Notes under the pieces: generated by a model | Seen by the model: only the letters and a program-made list of their open reading frames with translations | What the model was told of the DNA's origin: nothing | Database searches by the model: none | Made by a program: the position numbers and the translations under genes | Assembly: GCF_014490745.1 (NCBI RefSeq) | Contig: NZ_LZEU01000001.1 | Location: 2,445,501-2,509,500 of the forward strand | From: Pseudomonas alcaligenes | Lineage (GTDB): Bacteria; Pseudomonadota; Gammaproteobacteria; Pseudomonadales; Pseudomonadaceae | Direction of reading: 5' to 3' | DNA: 64,000 nucleotides | In this document: piece after piece, positions 42,269 to 50,687 of the stretch | Layout of the letters: the number at the start of each line of letters is the position of its first letter | Numbering within the stretch: position 1 is the stretch's first letter

Positions 42269-45002
42269 GGTCATCCTGCAAGCGGCCGCCACCCCGCCCA
42301 GCCAGCTCACCGCCTCGACCTGCTGCTACTGCGGCGTGGGTTGCGGCGTGCTGATCGAGCACGACGGCGAGAAGATCCTCGGCGTGCAGGGCGACCCCAG
42401 CCACCCGGCCAACCATGGCAAGCTGTGCAGCAAGGGCTCGACCCTGCACCTGACCGGCGACCTCGACGCCCGCGCCCTGTACCCCGAGCTGCGCCTGGGC
42501 AAGGGCCTGGCCCGCAGCCGCAGCGACTGGGACAACGCCCTGGATCACGCCGCCGCAGTCTTCACCGAGACCATCCGCGAGCACGGCCCGGACAGCGTGG
42601 CCTTCTACATCTCCGGCCAGCTGCTGACCGAGGACTACTACGCCTTCAACAAGCTGGCGCGGGCCCTGGTTGGCACCAACAACATCGACAGCAACTCGCG
42701 TCTATGCATGAGCTCGGCCGTGGTCGGCTACAAGCGCAGCCTGGGTGCCGACGCGCCGCCGTGCAGCTACGAGGACATCGAGCAGAGCGACTGCCTGCTG
42801 ATTGCCGGCAGCAACATGGCCTACGCCCACCCCATCCTGTTCCGCCGCCTGGAAGCGGCCAAGGCCGCGCGCCCGGACATGCAGATCATCGTGGTCGACC
42901 CGCGCCGCACCGACACCTGCGAGCTGGCCGATCTGCACCTGGCGATCCTGCCTGGCACCGACGTGGCCCTGTTCCACGGCATCCTCCACCTGCTGCTGTG
43001 GGAAGGCTGGGTCGACCGCGCCTACATCGATGCCCACACCGAAGGCTTCGACGCCCTCAAGACCCTGGTACGCGACTACAGCCCGGCCGCGGTGGCGGAA
43101 ATCTGCGGCATCGAGCAGAACGACCTGCTGCGCGCCGCCGAGCTGATCGGCAAGGCACCCTCCTTCCTCTCGCTGTGGTGCATGGGCCTCAACCAGTCCA
43201 CCGCAGGCTCAGCCAAGAACAGCGCGCTGATCAACCTGCACCTGGCCACCGGGCAGATCGGCCGGGTCGGCGCCGGCCCCTTCTCCCTCACCGGCCAGCC
43301 CAACGCCATGGGCGGCCGCGAGACCGGCAGCCTGAGCAACCTGCTGCCCGGCCATCGCGAAGCCGGCAATGCCGAGCACCGAGCAGAAGTGGCCCGCTAC
43401 TGGGGCGTCGACAGCCTGCCGGAAAGCACCGGCCTGACCGCCATTGAGCTGTTCGAGGCGGTGCGCGCTGGCAAGATCAAGGCCCTGTGGATCGCCTGCA
43501 CCAACCCCGCGCAATCGCTGCCGGATCAGCAGAAAGTCCACGAGGCCCTGGCTGCCTGCCCCTTCGTGGTGGTGCAGGAGGCCTTCTTCACCACCGAAAC
43601 CTGCCACTACGCCGACCTTCTGCTCCCGGCCGCCAGCTGGGGCGAAAAAGAAGGCAGCGTGACCAACTCCGAGCGGCGCATCACCCATGTGCGCCGCGCC
43701 GTGCCAGCGCCCGCAGAGGCGCGGCCGGATTGGGCGATCACCTGTGACTTTGCCCGTCGTCTGGAACAACAGCTCCGCCCCGGCCTGCCCAGCCTGTTCG
43801 ACTTCGATAGCGCGCAAGCGCTGTTCGAGGAATACAAGCACCTGACCCGCGATCGCGACCTCGACCTCTCCGGCCTGAGCTACGCGATCCTGGATAACCA
43901 AGGTCCGCAACAATGGCCGTTCCCGGCCGGCGCCCAGCACGGCACCGCGCGTCTGTACGAGAATGGCCGTTTCCCCACCGCCAGCGGCCGCGCCCAGTTC
44001 CTCGCCGAGCCGTACCGCGCGGCCAAGGAACAGCGCGATGCGCGCTATCCGCTGCTGCTCAATACCGGCCGCCTGCGCGACCAGTGGCACGGCATGAGCC
44101 GCACCGGCACCGCCGCGCGGCTGTTCGGCCATGCCGAGGAAGCGGTGCTCAGCCTGCACCCGGACGAACTGCGAAACCGGCGCCTGGAGGCCGGCGAGCT
44201 GATCGTCCTGCGCAGCCGCCGTGGCGGCCTGATCCTGCCGGTACAAGCCGACGACAGCGTACGTCCCGGCCAGGCCTACCTGCCCATGCACTGGGGCAAC
44301 CGCTTCCTCAAGGGCCTGGGCACCAACGTACTGACCCAGCCGGCTTTCGACCCGCTGTCCAAGCAGCCGGAGCTGAAGCTCAGCAGCGTCGAGGTGGCCA
44401 AGGCCGAGCTGCCCTGGCAGTTCTTCGCCCTGGTCGAGGGCGACGTGCAGCGCCGCTTCGAGGCCCTGCGCCCGCTGTTCGAGGGCTTCGCCTACGCCAG
44501 CCTGACCCTTGCCGGCCGCGAGCGTCCGGCCCTGCTGATCAAGGCCGCCAGTGCGGTGGCCCCGCAAGCCGAGCTGCTGGCACAGATCGATGCCCTGCTC
44601 GGTGTCGCCGAAGGCCCGGTGCTGGCCTACGACGACCCGCAGCGCACCGTGGGCAAGCGCATACGCATCGAGGATGGGCGCATCACCAGCATCCGCCTGG
44701 CCGGCGAAACCGCCGCACGCCACTGGCTCAAGGGCCTGTGGAGCGACGGCCAGGCCGACGCCGGGCTGCGCCGCTGGCTGCTCGCCCCGCTGGCCACGCC
44801 ACCCGGCAGCAGCGGCAAGCAAGCCAGCAAGATCCTGTGCAACTGCCTGAACGTCAGCGAAGACGCAGTGTGCGCCGGCATCGCCCGCGGCCTCGACCTC
44901 AACGGTCTCAAACAGGAGCTGAAATGCGGCACCAGCTGCGGCTCCTGCGTCCCGGAAATCAAACGCCTGCTGGCCAGCGTGCCGGCAGTAGTGAACGCCT
45001 GA
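42261..45002 (+). CDS. nasC: Assimilatory nitrate reductase, catalytic subunit with C-terminal BFD-like domain
   Basis: Reduces nitrate to nitrite in the cytoplasm. The 913-aa protein has an N-terminal [4Fe-4S] motif (CCYCGVGC, completed by KLCSKG), a bis-MGD molybdopterin oxidoreductase core (about 60-560), a dinucleotide-binding domain (about 595-715) and a C-terminal [2Fe-2S] BFD-like domain with CNC and CGTSCGSC. The C-terminal cluster suggests electron input from the FAD protein encoded just upstream. The start is probably the GTG at 42261 (AAGGA 8 bases upstream, overlapping the preceding stop); the ATG at 42252 is an alternative. Confidence 0.95.
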   Translation: MSEVILQAAATPPSQLTASTCCYCGVGCGVLIEHDGEKILGVQGDPSHPANHGKLCSKGSTLHLTGDLDARALYPELRLGKGLARSRSDWDNALDHAAAVFTETIREHGPDSVAFYISGQLLTEDYYAFNKLARALVGTNNIDSNSRLCMSSAVVGYKRSLGADAPPCSYEDIEQSDCLLIAGSNMAYAHPILFRRLEAAKAARPDMQIIVVDPRRTDTCELADLHLAILPGTDVALFHGILHLLLWEGWVDRAYIDAHTEGFDALKTLVRDYSPAAVAEICGIEQNDLLRAAELIGKAPSFLSLWCMGLNQSTAGSAKNSALINLHLATGQIGRVGAGPFSLTGQPNAMGGRETGSLSNLLPGHREAGNAEHRAEVARYWGVDSLPESTGLTAIELFEAVRAGKIKALWIACTNPAQSLPDQQKVHEALAACPFVVVQEAFFTTETCHYADLLLPAASWGEKEGSVTNSERRITHVRRAVPAPAEARPDWAITCDFARRLEQQLRPGLPSLFDFDSAQALFEEYKHLTRDRDLDLSGLSYAILDNQGPQQWPFPAGAQHGTARLYENGRFPTASGRAQFLAEPYRAAKEQRDARYPLLLNTGRLRDQWHGMSRTGTAARLFGHAEEAVLSLHPDELRNRRLEAGELIVLRSRRGGLILPVQADDSVRPGQAYLPMHWGNRFLKGLGTNVLTQPAFDPLSKQPELKLSSVEVAKAELPWQFFALVEGDVQRRFEALRPLFEGFAYASLTLAGRERPALLIKAASAVAPQAELLAQIDALLGVAEGPVLAYDDPQRTVGKRIRIEDGRITSIRLAGETAARHWLKGLWSDGQADAGLRRWLLAPLATPPGSSGKQASKILCNCLNVSEDAVCAGIARGLDLNGLKQELKCGTSCGSCVPEIKRLLASVPAVVNA

Positions 45003-45012
45003 GGAGATAACC

Positions 45013-45783
45013 ATGAGCGTAAAAGTCTGGCTGGTAGGTGCAGGCCCCGGCGATCCGGAACTACTGACTCTCAAGGCGGTGAAAGCCCTCAACCAGGCCG
45101 ATATCGTGATGATCGACGACCTGGTCAACCCGGCCGTGCTGGAGCACTGCCCTGACGCACGCATCGTCCCGGTGGGCAAGCGCGGCGGCTGCCGCTCCAC
45201 CCCGCAGGCGTTCATCCATCGCCTGATGCTGCGCTATGCGCGCCAGGGCAAGTGCGTGGTGCGCCTGAAAGGCGGCGACCCGTGCATCTTCGGCCGCGGC
45301 AGCGAAGAAGCCGACTGGCTCACCACACACGGCATCGAGGTGGAAATGGTCAATGGCATCACCGCCGGCCTGGCTGGCGCCACCAACTGCGGCATCCCCC
45401 TGACCCTGCGCGGCGTGGCCCGTGGTGTGACCCTGGTCACCGCCCACACCCAGGACGACAGCAGCCTCAACTGGCCGGCCCTGGCCCAGAGCGGTACCAC
45501 CCTGGTGGTGTACATGGGCGTAGCAAAACTCCCGGAAGTACGCGACAGCCTGCTGGCCGGCGGCATGCGCGCCGACATGCCGGTGGCAATGATCGAAAAC
45601 GCCTCGCTGCCCCATCAACGCGAGTGCCGCAGCACCCTGGCCGGCATGCAGCAGGCCGCCCACGACTTCCAGCTCAAGAGCCCGGCGATTCTGGTGATCG
45701 GCGAAGTGGCCGCGCAGCAACAGGTTAGGGGCTGTTCCCAGTTCGTCGCGGCCACGCCGGAGCCAGTTTGGGCGCAGGGCTAG
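45013..45783 (+). CDS. cobA: Uroporphyrinogen-III C-methyltransferase (CobA/SUMT)
   Basis: Makes precorrin-2, precursor of siroheme for nitrite and sulfite reductases and of cobalamin. The 256-aa protein has WLVGAGPGDPELLTLKA at the start, DDLVNPAVL and VRLKGGDPCIFGRGSEEADW, and GITAGLAGATNCGIPLT later, so the core is complete. The last 18 or so residues (after VAAQQQV) are encoded inside a TA-flanked miniature inverted-repeat element that begins at 45726, so the C-terminus has been altered. Third gene of nitrate block 2. Confidence 0.95.
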   Translation: MSVKVWLVGAGPGDPELLTLKAVKALNQADIVMIDDLVNPAVLEHCPDARIVPVGKRGGCRSTPQAFIHRLMLRYARQGKCVVRLKGGDPCIFGRGSEEADWLTTHGIEVEMVNGITAGLAGATNCGIPLTLRGVARGVTLVTAHTQDDSSLNWPALAQSGTTLVVYMGVAKLPEVRDSLLAGGMRADMPVAMIENASLPHQRECRSTLAGMQQAAHDFQLKSPAILVIGEVAAQQQVRGCSQFVAATPEPVWAQG

Positions 45784-45992
45784 GCACGAGGAGAGAAGTT
45801 TGGTGACTCCAAATGAACGACGAGTAACGACGCACCGCCCCCAAACTGGCCCGGCCCTTCGGGTTGCACGTCAAATAGCGCTATGTGTTGTTGCGGAACT
45901 TGGCAAGGGAATGCCATTGCCGGCGTCCCGCGCCTAACCTGGCGCAATTTGCCGCAGCAACGCGGCTCGCTACGAACTGGGAACAACCCCTA
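45726..45992. mobile_element. TA-flanked miniature inverted-repeat element (IS630/Tc1-type MITE)
   Basis: Terminal inverted repeats AGGGGCTGTTCCCAGTTCGT at the left and ACGAACTGGGAACAACCCCT at the right, 19 of 20 complementary. The dinucleotide TA lies at each end, the target duplication of IS630/Tc1-mariner elements. About 263 bp, no transposase. It supplies the last codons and stop codon of cobA. Confidence 0.85.
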
Positions 45993-46043
45993 CAGCTTTG
46001 GCAGAGATTGCCTGATCCCCTTCGCTCCTGCGGAGTAGTGCTT

Positions 46044-46072
46044 AGCCCGGCCAGTTTGGCCGGGCTTTTTTT
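46044..46072 (+). terminator. Intrinsic terminator of the nitrate block 2 operon
   Basis: AGCCCGGCC, loop AGTTT, GGCCGGGCT followed by TTTTTT. It lies beyond the miniature element and so was probably pushed away from cobA by the insertion. The rest of 45993-46140 shows no gene. Confidence 0.92.
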
Positions 46073-46140
46073 ATCCGCCTGAAACGGCTCATATTGCGTT
46101 CAAACACACCGTTCGGAGCAGAGCGCGAAGCTGCATGGAC

Positions 46141-46497
46141 TCACAACAATGCGGGATCCGGGAACGGCAGTTTCTCTTGCGAGCTGCTGGGCTGGGCCAC
46201 CCAGGTAGAGCCACTGCGGTAGAAGTCCGCCTGGGTCTCCGAGGTGCCCGCGCCGATGCCGATAGCCACGGTGCAAGCCACCTGCCCGGCATGCTCCGCC
46301 TCAGTCGCCGCAATACATGTACCCAGCTTGGCCGTGACCTGATCTTGCATCTCGCCCAAGTCGAGCATCTTGACGATGGCCTCGGTCGCTTCCTGCTGGC
46401 TGGGTAACGTCAACTGGGCTGGTGCTGATGTTTCGGCATGGACGGTAGCAACAGCCAGGCAGAGCAGAAGAAGAGTCGAGTGAAGTCGCATGTCCAT
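46141..46497 (-). CDS. Small secreted protein of unknown function
   Basis: A 118-aa protein with a signal peptide (MRLHSTLLLLCLAVATVHAE, cleavage after VHA). The mature part of about 95 residues has two cysteines (LGTCIAATEA and GQVACTVAIGI) that could form a disulfide, and a C-terminal YRSGSTWVAQPS stretch. ATG 46497 or 46491 are both possible starts. Not recognised as a named family. Codon use is less G+C-rich than its neighbours. Confidence 0.65.
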   Translation of the reverse strand: MDMRLHSTLLLLCLAVATVHAETSAPAQLTLPSQQEATEAIVKMLDLGEMQDQVTAKLGTCIAATEAEHAGQVACTVAIGIGAGTSETQADFYRSGSTWVAQPSSSQEKLPFPDPALL

Positions 46498-46580
46498 ATC
46501 CTTGAACCAACGTGTGAATGAGTGGTTAGACCGCCGTCCTAGCAGTGAAGGAAGAGAAAGTAATCGCAGAGGTAAGCGGG

Positions 46581-46739
46581 TCAGTCTTCAGCAGGCGCGA
46601 CGAGGTCTTGCTCGGCCGCCAGCTTCAGACGATCCGCCTTGCTGATGTACTTGGGTTTGTTGCTCTTGGGTGCCAGCTTGGCACTGGCCTTTTTGGCGTG
46701 GGCCTTTAACAGCTGATTGATCTTCTTGCGCCGATTCAT
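46581..46739 (-). CDS. DUF2986 small basic protein
   Basis: A 52-aa Lys-rich protein starting MNRRKKINQLLKAHAKKASA, with PKYISKADRLKLAAE, which is the DUF2986 pattern. Function unknown; composition suggests RNA or ribosome association. The ATG at 46739 is the family start; the open frame upstream is not part of the protein. Confidence 0.85.
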   Translation of the reverse strand: MNRRKKINQLLKAHAKKASAKLAPKSNKPKYISKADRLKLAAEQDLVAPAED

Positions 46740-46904
46740 GCTCTTCCACCCGATCTGTAGGCGGGCGAACAATAGCAGATCGGCCGGCTCAGGCCCCGCG
46801 GAACAGGCTTGGCACAGGGCACTCACGAGCAGGTGCTTCGAGCGGGAGGATGGAGCGGAACCAGCAGCCCGCGCGGGGACGCGGGCCTTAGCAAGCTGCA
46901 GCGC

Positions 46905-48557
46905 TCAGTGCCACACCACCCCTTCGCGCTTCTGGCCCCAGGCATCGAAATGCGGGCTGTAGGCGCTCTCCACCGAAGCCCGCTTGATCTTCAGCGTCGG
47001 CGTGAGGAAGCCGTTGTCCACCGCCCAGACTTCCGGCACCAGCACCAGGCCGTTGAGCTGCTCGTGCTTGTCCAGCACCTGGTTGGTTTCCTCGAGCAGG
47101 CGCTTGAGGCTGCCTTCCAGCTGCTCGCGCGGCTCCTTGCGCCCGGCTTCGGACAGCACGCACAGGGCCAGCGGCTGTGGCAGGCCGTCGCCGACCACGC
47201 ACACCTGCTCGATATGCGAATGCACCGCCAGGCGGTTCTCGATCGGCGCCGGGGCCACGTATTTGCCCTTGCTGGTCTTGAAGATTTCCTTGATCCGCCC
47301 GGTCAGGCGCAGGTTGCCTTCAGCGTCCTGCTCGCCCTTGTCGCCGGTGCGCAGGTAGCCGTCCGCGGTCATCGCCTCGGCGGTCTTGCCCGGCTCCTTG
47401 TAGTAGCCCTGCATGGTCGAGCCGCTGCGTACCAGCACCTCGCCCTCCTCGCTGATGCGCACTTCCACGCCGGGATTGTTCTGGCCGATCCAGCCCTGCT
47501 TGAACTTGCCCGGGCGGCATACGTGGGAGTAACCGCAGTTCTCGGTCATGCCGTAGACCTCCTGCAACTCCAGGCCCAGGCGGCGGTACCAGTTGAGCAG
47601 CGCCTCAGGCACCGGCGCGGCGCCGGACAGGCCGTAGCGCACCGCATCCAGGCCCAGGCCGCGCAGTACCTTGCGCCCGATCAGGCGGCCGAGCAGCGGA
47701 ATGGAAAGCAGCAGGTCGAGCTTCTGCGCCGACATCTTCGAATAGACGCCCATCTGGAACTTGGTCCAGATCCGCGGCACGCCGAAGAATACCGTGGGCC
47801 GGGCGCGGCACAGGTCGACCAGGAAGGTATCCAGGCTCTCGGCGAAATACACGGTGAGGCCGCTGTACAGCGAGTTGAGCTCGACGAACATGCGCTCGGC
47901 CACATGGCACAACGGCAGGTAGGACAGCACCCGATCCGCCTCGCTGACACCGAACAGCTCGATGGCATGGCTGGCGGTAAAACCGAAATTGCTGAAGTTG
48001 TGCATCACGCCCTTGGGCATGCCGGTGGTACCGGAGGTGTAGATGATGGTCGCCAACTGCTCGGGGCCGGGACGCGGGGTGTCCTGGATCGGCGTACAGG
48101 CCTGCAGCTCATGCCAGTGCTTGCTGAACTCGCCGGCCGGGTGCAGCGGCATGGCCACGGTCGGCACGCCGGCGGGAATACCCGTCTGCATCGCCGGCCA
48201 GTCGTCCAGCTTGCCGATAAAGGCCACCCGCGCCTCGGCATGCTCCAGCACCTGGCGCACGGAGTCGCCGGTGAGGTTGGGATACAGCGGCACCGAGACG
48301 TGCCCGGCCATCCAGATGGCCAGATCGGTGATGATCCAGTGCGCACAGTTCTTCGAGATGATGGCGATGCGGCTGCCCGGCTCCAGCTCCAGGCTGCGCA
48401 ACCAACTGGCCGCCCGCCGTGCCTGCTCGCCGACCTCGGACCAGGTCAGTTCCTCGACCTGGCCATTGCCCAGGGGCTGGATCAGGTAAGTCTTGTTCGG
48501 GTGACGCGACTCGCGCTCGAAAAACACTTCGAGCGGTAAACGGACTGCACTGGCCAC
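46905..48557 (-). CDS. AMP-binding acyl-CoA synthetase (FadD/long-chain-ligase-like)
   Basis: A 550-aa adenylate-forming enzyme. The P-loop-like motif is TIIYTSGTTGMPKGVMHN (about residues 170-187). It also has YLPLCHVAERMFVE, GLSGAAPVPEALLNWYRRLG, VYGMTENCGYSH, LRTGDKG, the hinge LTGRIKEIFKTSKGKYVAPA and the late catalytic Lys in LTPTLKIKR. The pattern is of the long-chain acyl-CoA synthetase type found in pseudomonads beside gpsA/sixA. No other lipid gene shares its transcript. Confidence 0.93.
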   Translation of the reverse strand: MASAVRLPLEVFFERESRHPNKTYLIQPLGNGQVEELTWSEVGEQARRAASWLRSLELEPGSRIAIISKNCAHWIITDLAIWMAGHVSVPLYPNLTGDSVRQVLEHAEARVAFIGKLDDWPAMQTGIPAGVPTVAMPLHPAGEFSKHWHELQACTPIQDTPRPGPEQLATIIYTSGTTGMPKGVMHNFSNFGFTASHAIELFGVSEADRVLSYLPLCHVAERMFVELNSLYSGLTVYFAESLDTFLVDLCRARPTVFFGVPRIWTKFQMGVYSKMSAQKLDLLLSIPLLGRLIGRKVLRGLGLDAVRYGLSGAAPVPEALLNWYRRLGLELQEVYGMTENCGYSHVCRPGKFKQGWIGQNNPGVEVRISEEGEVLVRSGSTMQGYYKEPGKTAEAMTADGYLRTGDKGEQDAEGNLRLTGRIKEIFKTSKGKYVAPAPIENRLAVHSHIEQVCVVGDGLPQPLALCVLSEAGRKEPREQLEGSLKRLLEETNQVLDKHEQLNGLVLVPEVWAVDNGFLTPTLKIKRASVESAYSPHFDAWGQKREGVVWH

Positions 48558-48673
48558 GGGGCCTCCTTGTTGTTTTTATTGTCACAGGGAGCAACCAAGC
48601 ACTTGCTTGGTCGAATATTCCACGGGCAACAAGGCAGTGCAAGTGAAGAAATGTATCTGCGGGCGTACAGGCT

Positions 48674-49132
48674 CTAGCGCGGGTGATACAGCTCGATCTG
48701 CTGCATCAGGCCGGCCAGCGGCAGCTCGGCTTCGAGGCCGACCAGGCTGGCGGTGCGCAGGGGAAATGGCAGTTGCAGGTGGCCATGCACCAGCAGTCCG
48801 GCCAGGGCGCCGAGCAGGGGGTTGTGGCTGACGATCAGCAATTCGTCGGCGGGATACTGGTCGAGCCGGTTGGCCACATCGCGCGGCGAATCGTCCGGCG
48901 TCAGCCAGTCCAGGGTGGTCAGCGGCAGGTCGAGGCCCAGGTGTTCACACACCAGCTCGGCCGTCTGCTGGGCCCGTACATAGGGACTGACCAGAATGCG
49001 CTGCAAGGGCCGGCCGCGCAGGCGTTCGGCACTTTGCCGCACTTCGTTGCGGCCATGCTCGGTCAGCGCCCGCTCGGCATCACGGCGCGCATGCGGCTGC
49101 GCCTCACCGTGGCGCAGCAGCCACAGCTTCAC
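48674..49132 (-). CDS. sixA: Phosphohistidine phosphatase SixA
   Basis: A 152-aa histidine-phosphatase-superfamily protein beginning MKLWLLRHGEAQPHARRDAE with the catalytic RHG. It also has ILVSPYVRAQQTAELV and the second His in LLIVSHNPLLGALAG. SixA removes phosphate from His residues of phosphotransfer (HPt) proteins and of the nitrogen PTS protein NPr in E. coli. Its ATG overlaps the DUF4389 stop (ATGA). Confidence 0.94.
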   Translation of the reverse strand: MKLWLLRHGEAQPHARRDAERALTEHGRNEVRQSAERLRGRPLQRILVSPYVRAQQTAELVCEHLGLDLPLTTLDWLTPDDSPRDVANRLDQYPADELLIVSHNPLLGALAGLLVHGHLQLPFPLRTASLVGLEAELPLAGLMQQIELYHPR

Positions 49133-49476
49133 AGCTTGGGTTCTTCGTCGCGCACCGGGTGCGGCGCCGGCGGGATACTGTGCGGCTCATTGTTTTCCGG
49201 GGCGCGCGGGGTCGGCCAGTCGGCAAACGGCCAGGGTTTCTCTTCCGTATTGAAGCTGCCGAAGCGGCCGATCTGCTGCAGGTACTGGCTGAGGCTGTCG
49301 CCCAGGCCCTGCAGGCCGGCATTTGGCGCCCCGTAGAACAGGCGATAGCCCAGCTGCAGCAGCACCACGCCGCCGAGGATGATCTCCGCCAGTTGCCAGA
49401 CGATGGCGAATAGCAGCATCCACAGAATGCGCAGCACGATGGATTCCCGTTCCAGCTCGTTGCTCGGCTCGCTCAT
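49129..49476 (-). CDS. DUF4389 membrane protein
   Basis: A 115-aa protein with a hydrophobic helix at about residues 13-35 (VLRILWMLLFAIVWQLAEII) continuing into LGGVVLLQLGYRLFYG, then a hydrophilic Pro-rich tail. The pattern (ERESIVLRILWMLLFA...QYLQQIGRF) fits DUF4389. Function unknown. Co-translated with sixA and 28 bases downstream of gpsA. Confidence 0.85.
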   Translation of the reverse strand: MSEPSNELERESIVLRILWMLLFAIVWQLAEIILGGVVLLQLGYRLFYGAPNAGLQGLGDSLSQYLQQIGRFGSFNTEEKPWPFADWPTPRAPENNEPHSIPPAPHPVRDEEPKL

Positions 49477-49504
49477 GTCACTCTCCTTGTACGCTGTGTG
49501 CGGG

Positions 49505-50527
49505 TCAGAACCCGCTGATCGAAATGAAATCCACGTCGGTTTTCGGCTCGCCGCGCATCAGCGCCTCGATCACCTGGGCCAGGGTACGGCCCTCGAACAG
49601 GATGGCATGTAAACCGGCGACCAGCGGCATGTAGACCTGCATTTCCTCGGCCTTGTGCTTGAGCACCTTGAGCGTGTTGACGCCTTCAGCCACTTCGCCC
49701 AGGCGCGCCACCGCGTCCTCCAGGCTGAGGCCCTCGCCCAGGGCGAAACCGACCTGGTAGTTGCGGCTCTTCGGCGAGGTGCAGGTGACGATCAGGTCGC
49801 CGACGCCGGCCAGGCCGAGGAAGGTCATCGGGTTGGCACCGAGCTTGACGGCAAAGCGGGTCATCTCCGCCAGGGCGCGGGTAATCAGCATGCTTTTGGT
49901 GTTCTCACCCATGCCCAGGGCTGCAGCCATGCCGGCGATGATCGCGTAGACGTTCTTCAGCGCCCCGCCCAGCTCGACGCCGAAGCTGTCGCGGCTGGCA
50001 TAGACGCGGAAGGTGCGGCCGTGCAGGGCTTGCTGCACGCGCTGGCAGAGCTCTTCGTCCTCGCTGGCGATCACCGTGGCGGTCAGTGCATGCTCGGCCA
50101 CTTCCTTGGCCAGGTTGGGCCCGGACAGCACACCGATGCGCGCCTGCGGCGCCACTTCGGCGAGGATCTGGCTCATCAGCTTGAAGCCGTCGGCCTCGAT
50201 GCCCTTGGTGGTACTGATCAGCAGCTTGCCGGCCAGCTCGCCGGCCACCGGCTGCAGGGCCTTGCGCAGGGCCGAGGACGGAATGGCGACGAACACCAGT
50301 TCGCAGGCCGCCAGGGTCGCCGGCAGATCGTTCAGCGGCTCGACCCCCGGGTGCAGCTTGACGCCCTTGAGGTAGCGCGGGTTCTCACGCTGGGTGCGCA
50401 TCGCTTCGGCCTGCTCGGGGTCGCGCATCCACTGCAGGACGCGCTGGCCATTCTCGGCCAGCAGATTGGCGATGGCGGTGCCGAAGCTACCGCCGCCCAG
50501 CACTGCAACAGGTTGTTGCTCGGTCAT
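49505..50527 (-). CDS. gpsA: Glycerol-3-phosphate dehydrogenase [NAD(P)+]
   Basis: Reduces dihydroxyacetone phosphate to sn-glycerol-3-phosphate for phospholipid synthesis. The 340-aa protein has [20 protein letters not shown] (cofactor loop), [20 protein letters not shown] and the catalytic Lys in [16 protein letters not shown]. The start is ATG 50527 ([12 protein letters not shown]); the open frame upstream is not protein-like. First gene of the gpsA-DUF4389-sixA run. Confidence 0.97.
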   Translation of the reverse strand: MTEQQPVAVLGGGSFGTAIANLLAENGQRVLQWMRDPEQAEAMRTQRENPRYLKGVKLHPGVEPLNDLPATLAACELVFVAIPSSALRKALQPVAGELAGKLLISTTKGIEADGFKLMSQILAEVAPQARIGVLSGPNLAKEVAEHALTATVIASEDEELCQRVQQALHGRTFRVYASRDSFGVELGGALKNVYAIIAGMAAALGMGENTKSMLITRALAEMTRFAVKLGANPMTFLGLAGVGDLIVTCTSPKSRNYQVGFALGEGLSLEDAVARLGEVAEGVNTLKVLKHKAEEMQVYMPLVAGLHAILFEGRTLAQVIEALMRGEPKTDVDFISISGF

Positions 50528-50687
50528 AAGGGTTCCAGAACAAGCCATCCACATGGCGAATGGGGGCATTATCACGAACCCTCGGCCGACCGACCAGTCC
50601 CGATCGTGACTGTGCCGCACCGGCGCGCTGGCAAACACGGGCATCTCGGTTAACATGCGCGGGCCCGCTCTCGAACAAGGCTGTTCC

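Noticed and set aside
46867..46889. GCCCGCG/CGCGGGC hairpin downstream of the acyl-CoA ligase.
   Set aside because: No U-tract on the minus strand after the stem, so a terminator call is not supported.
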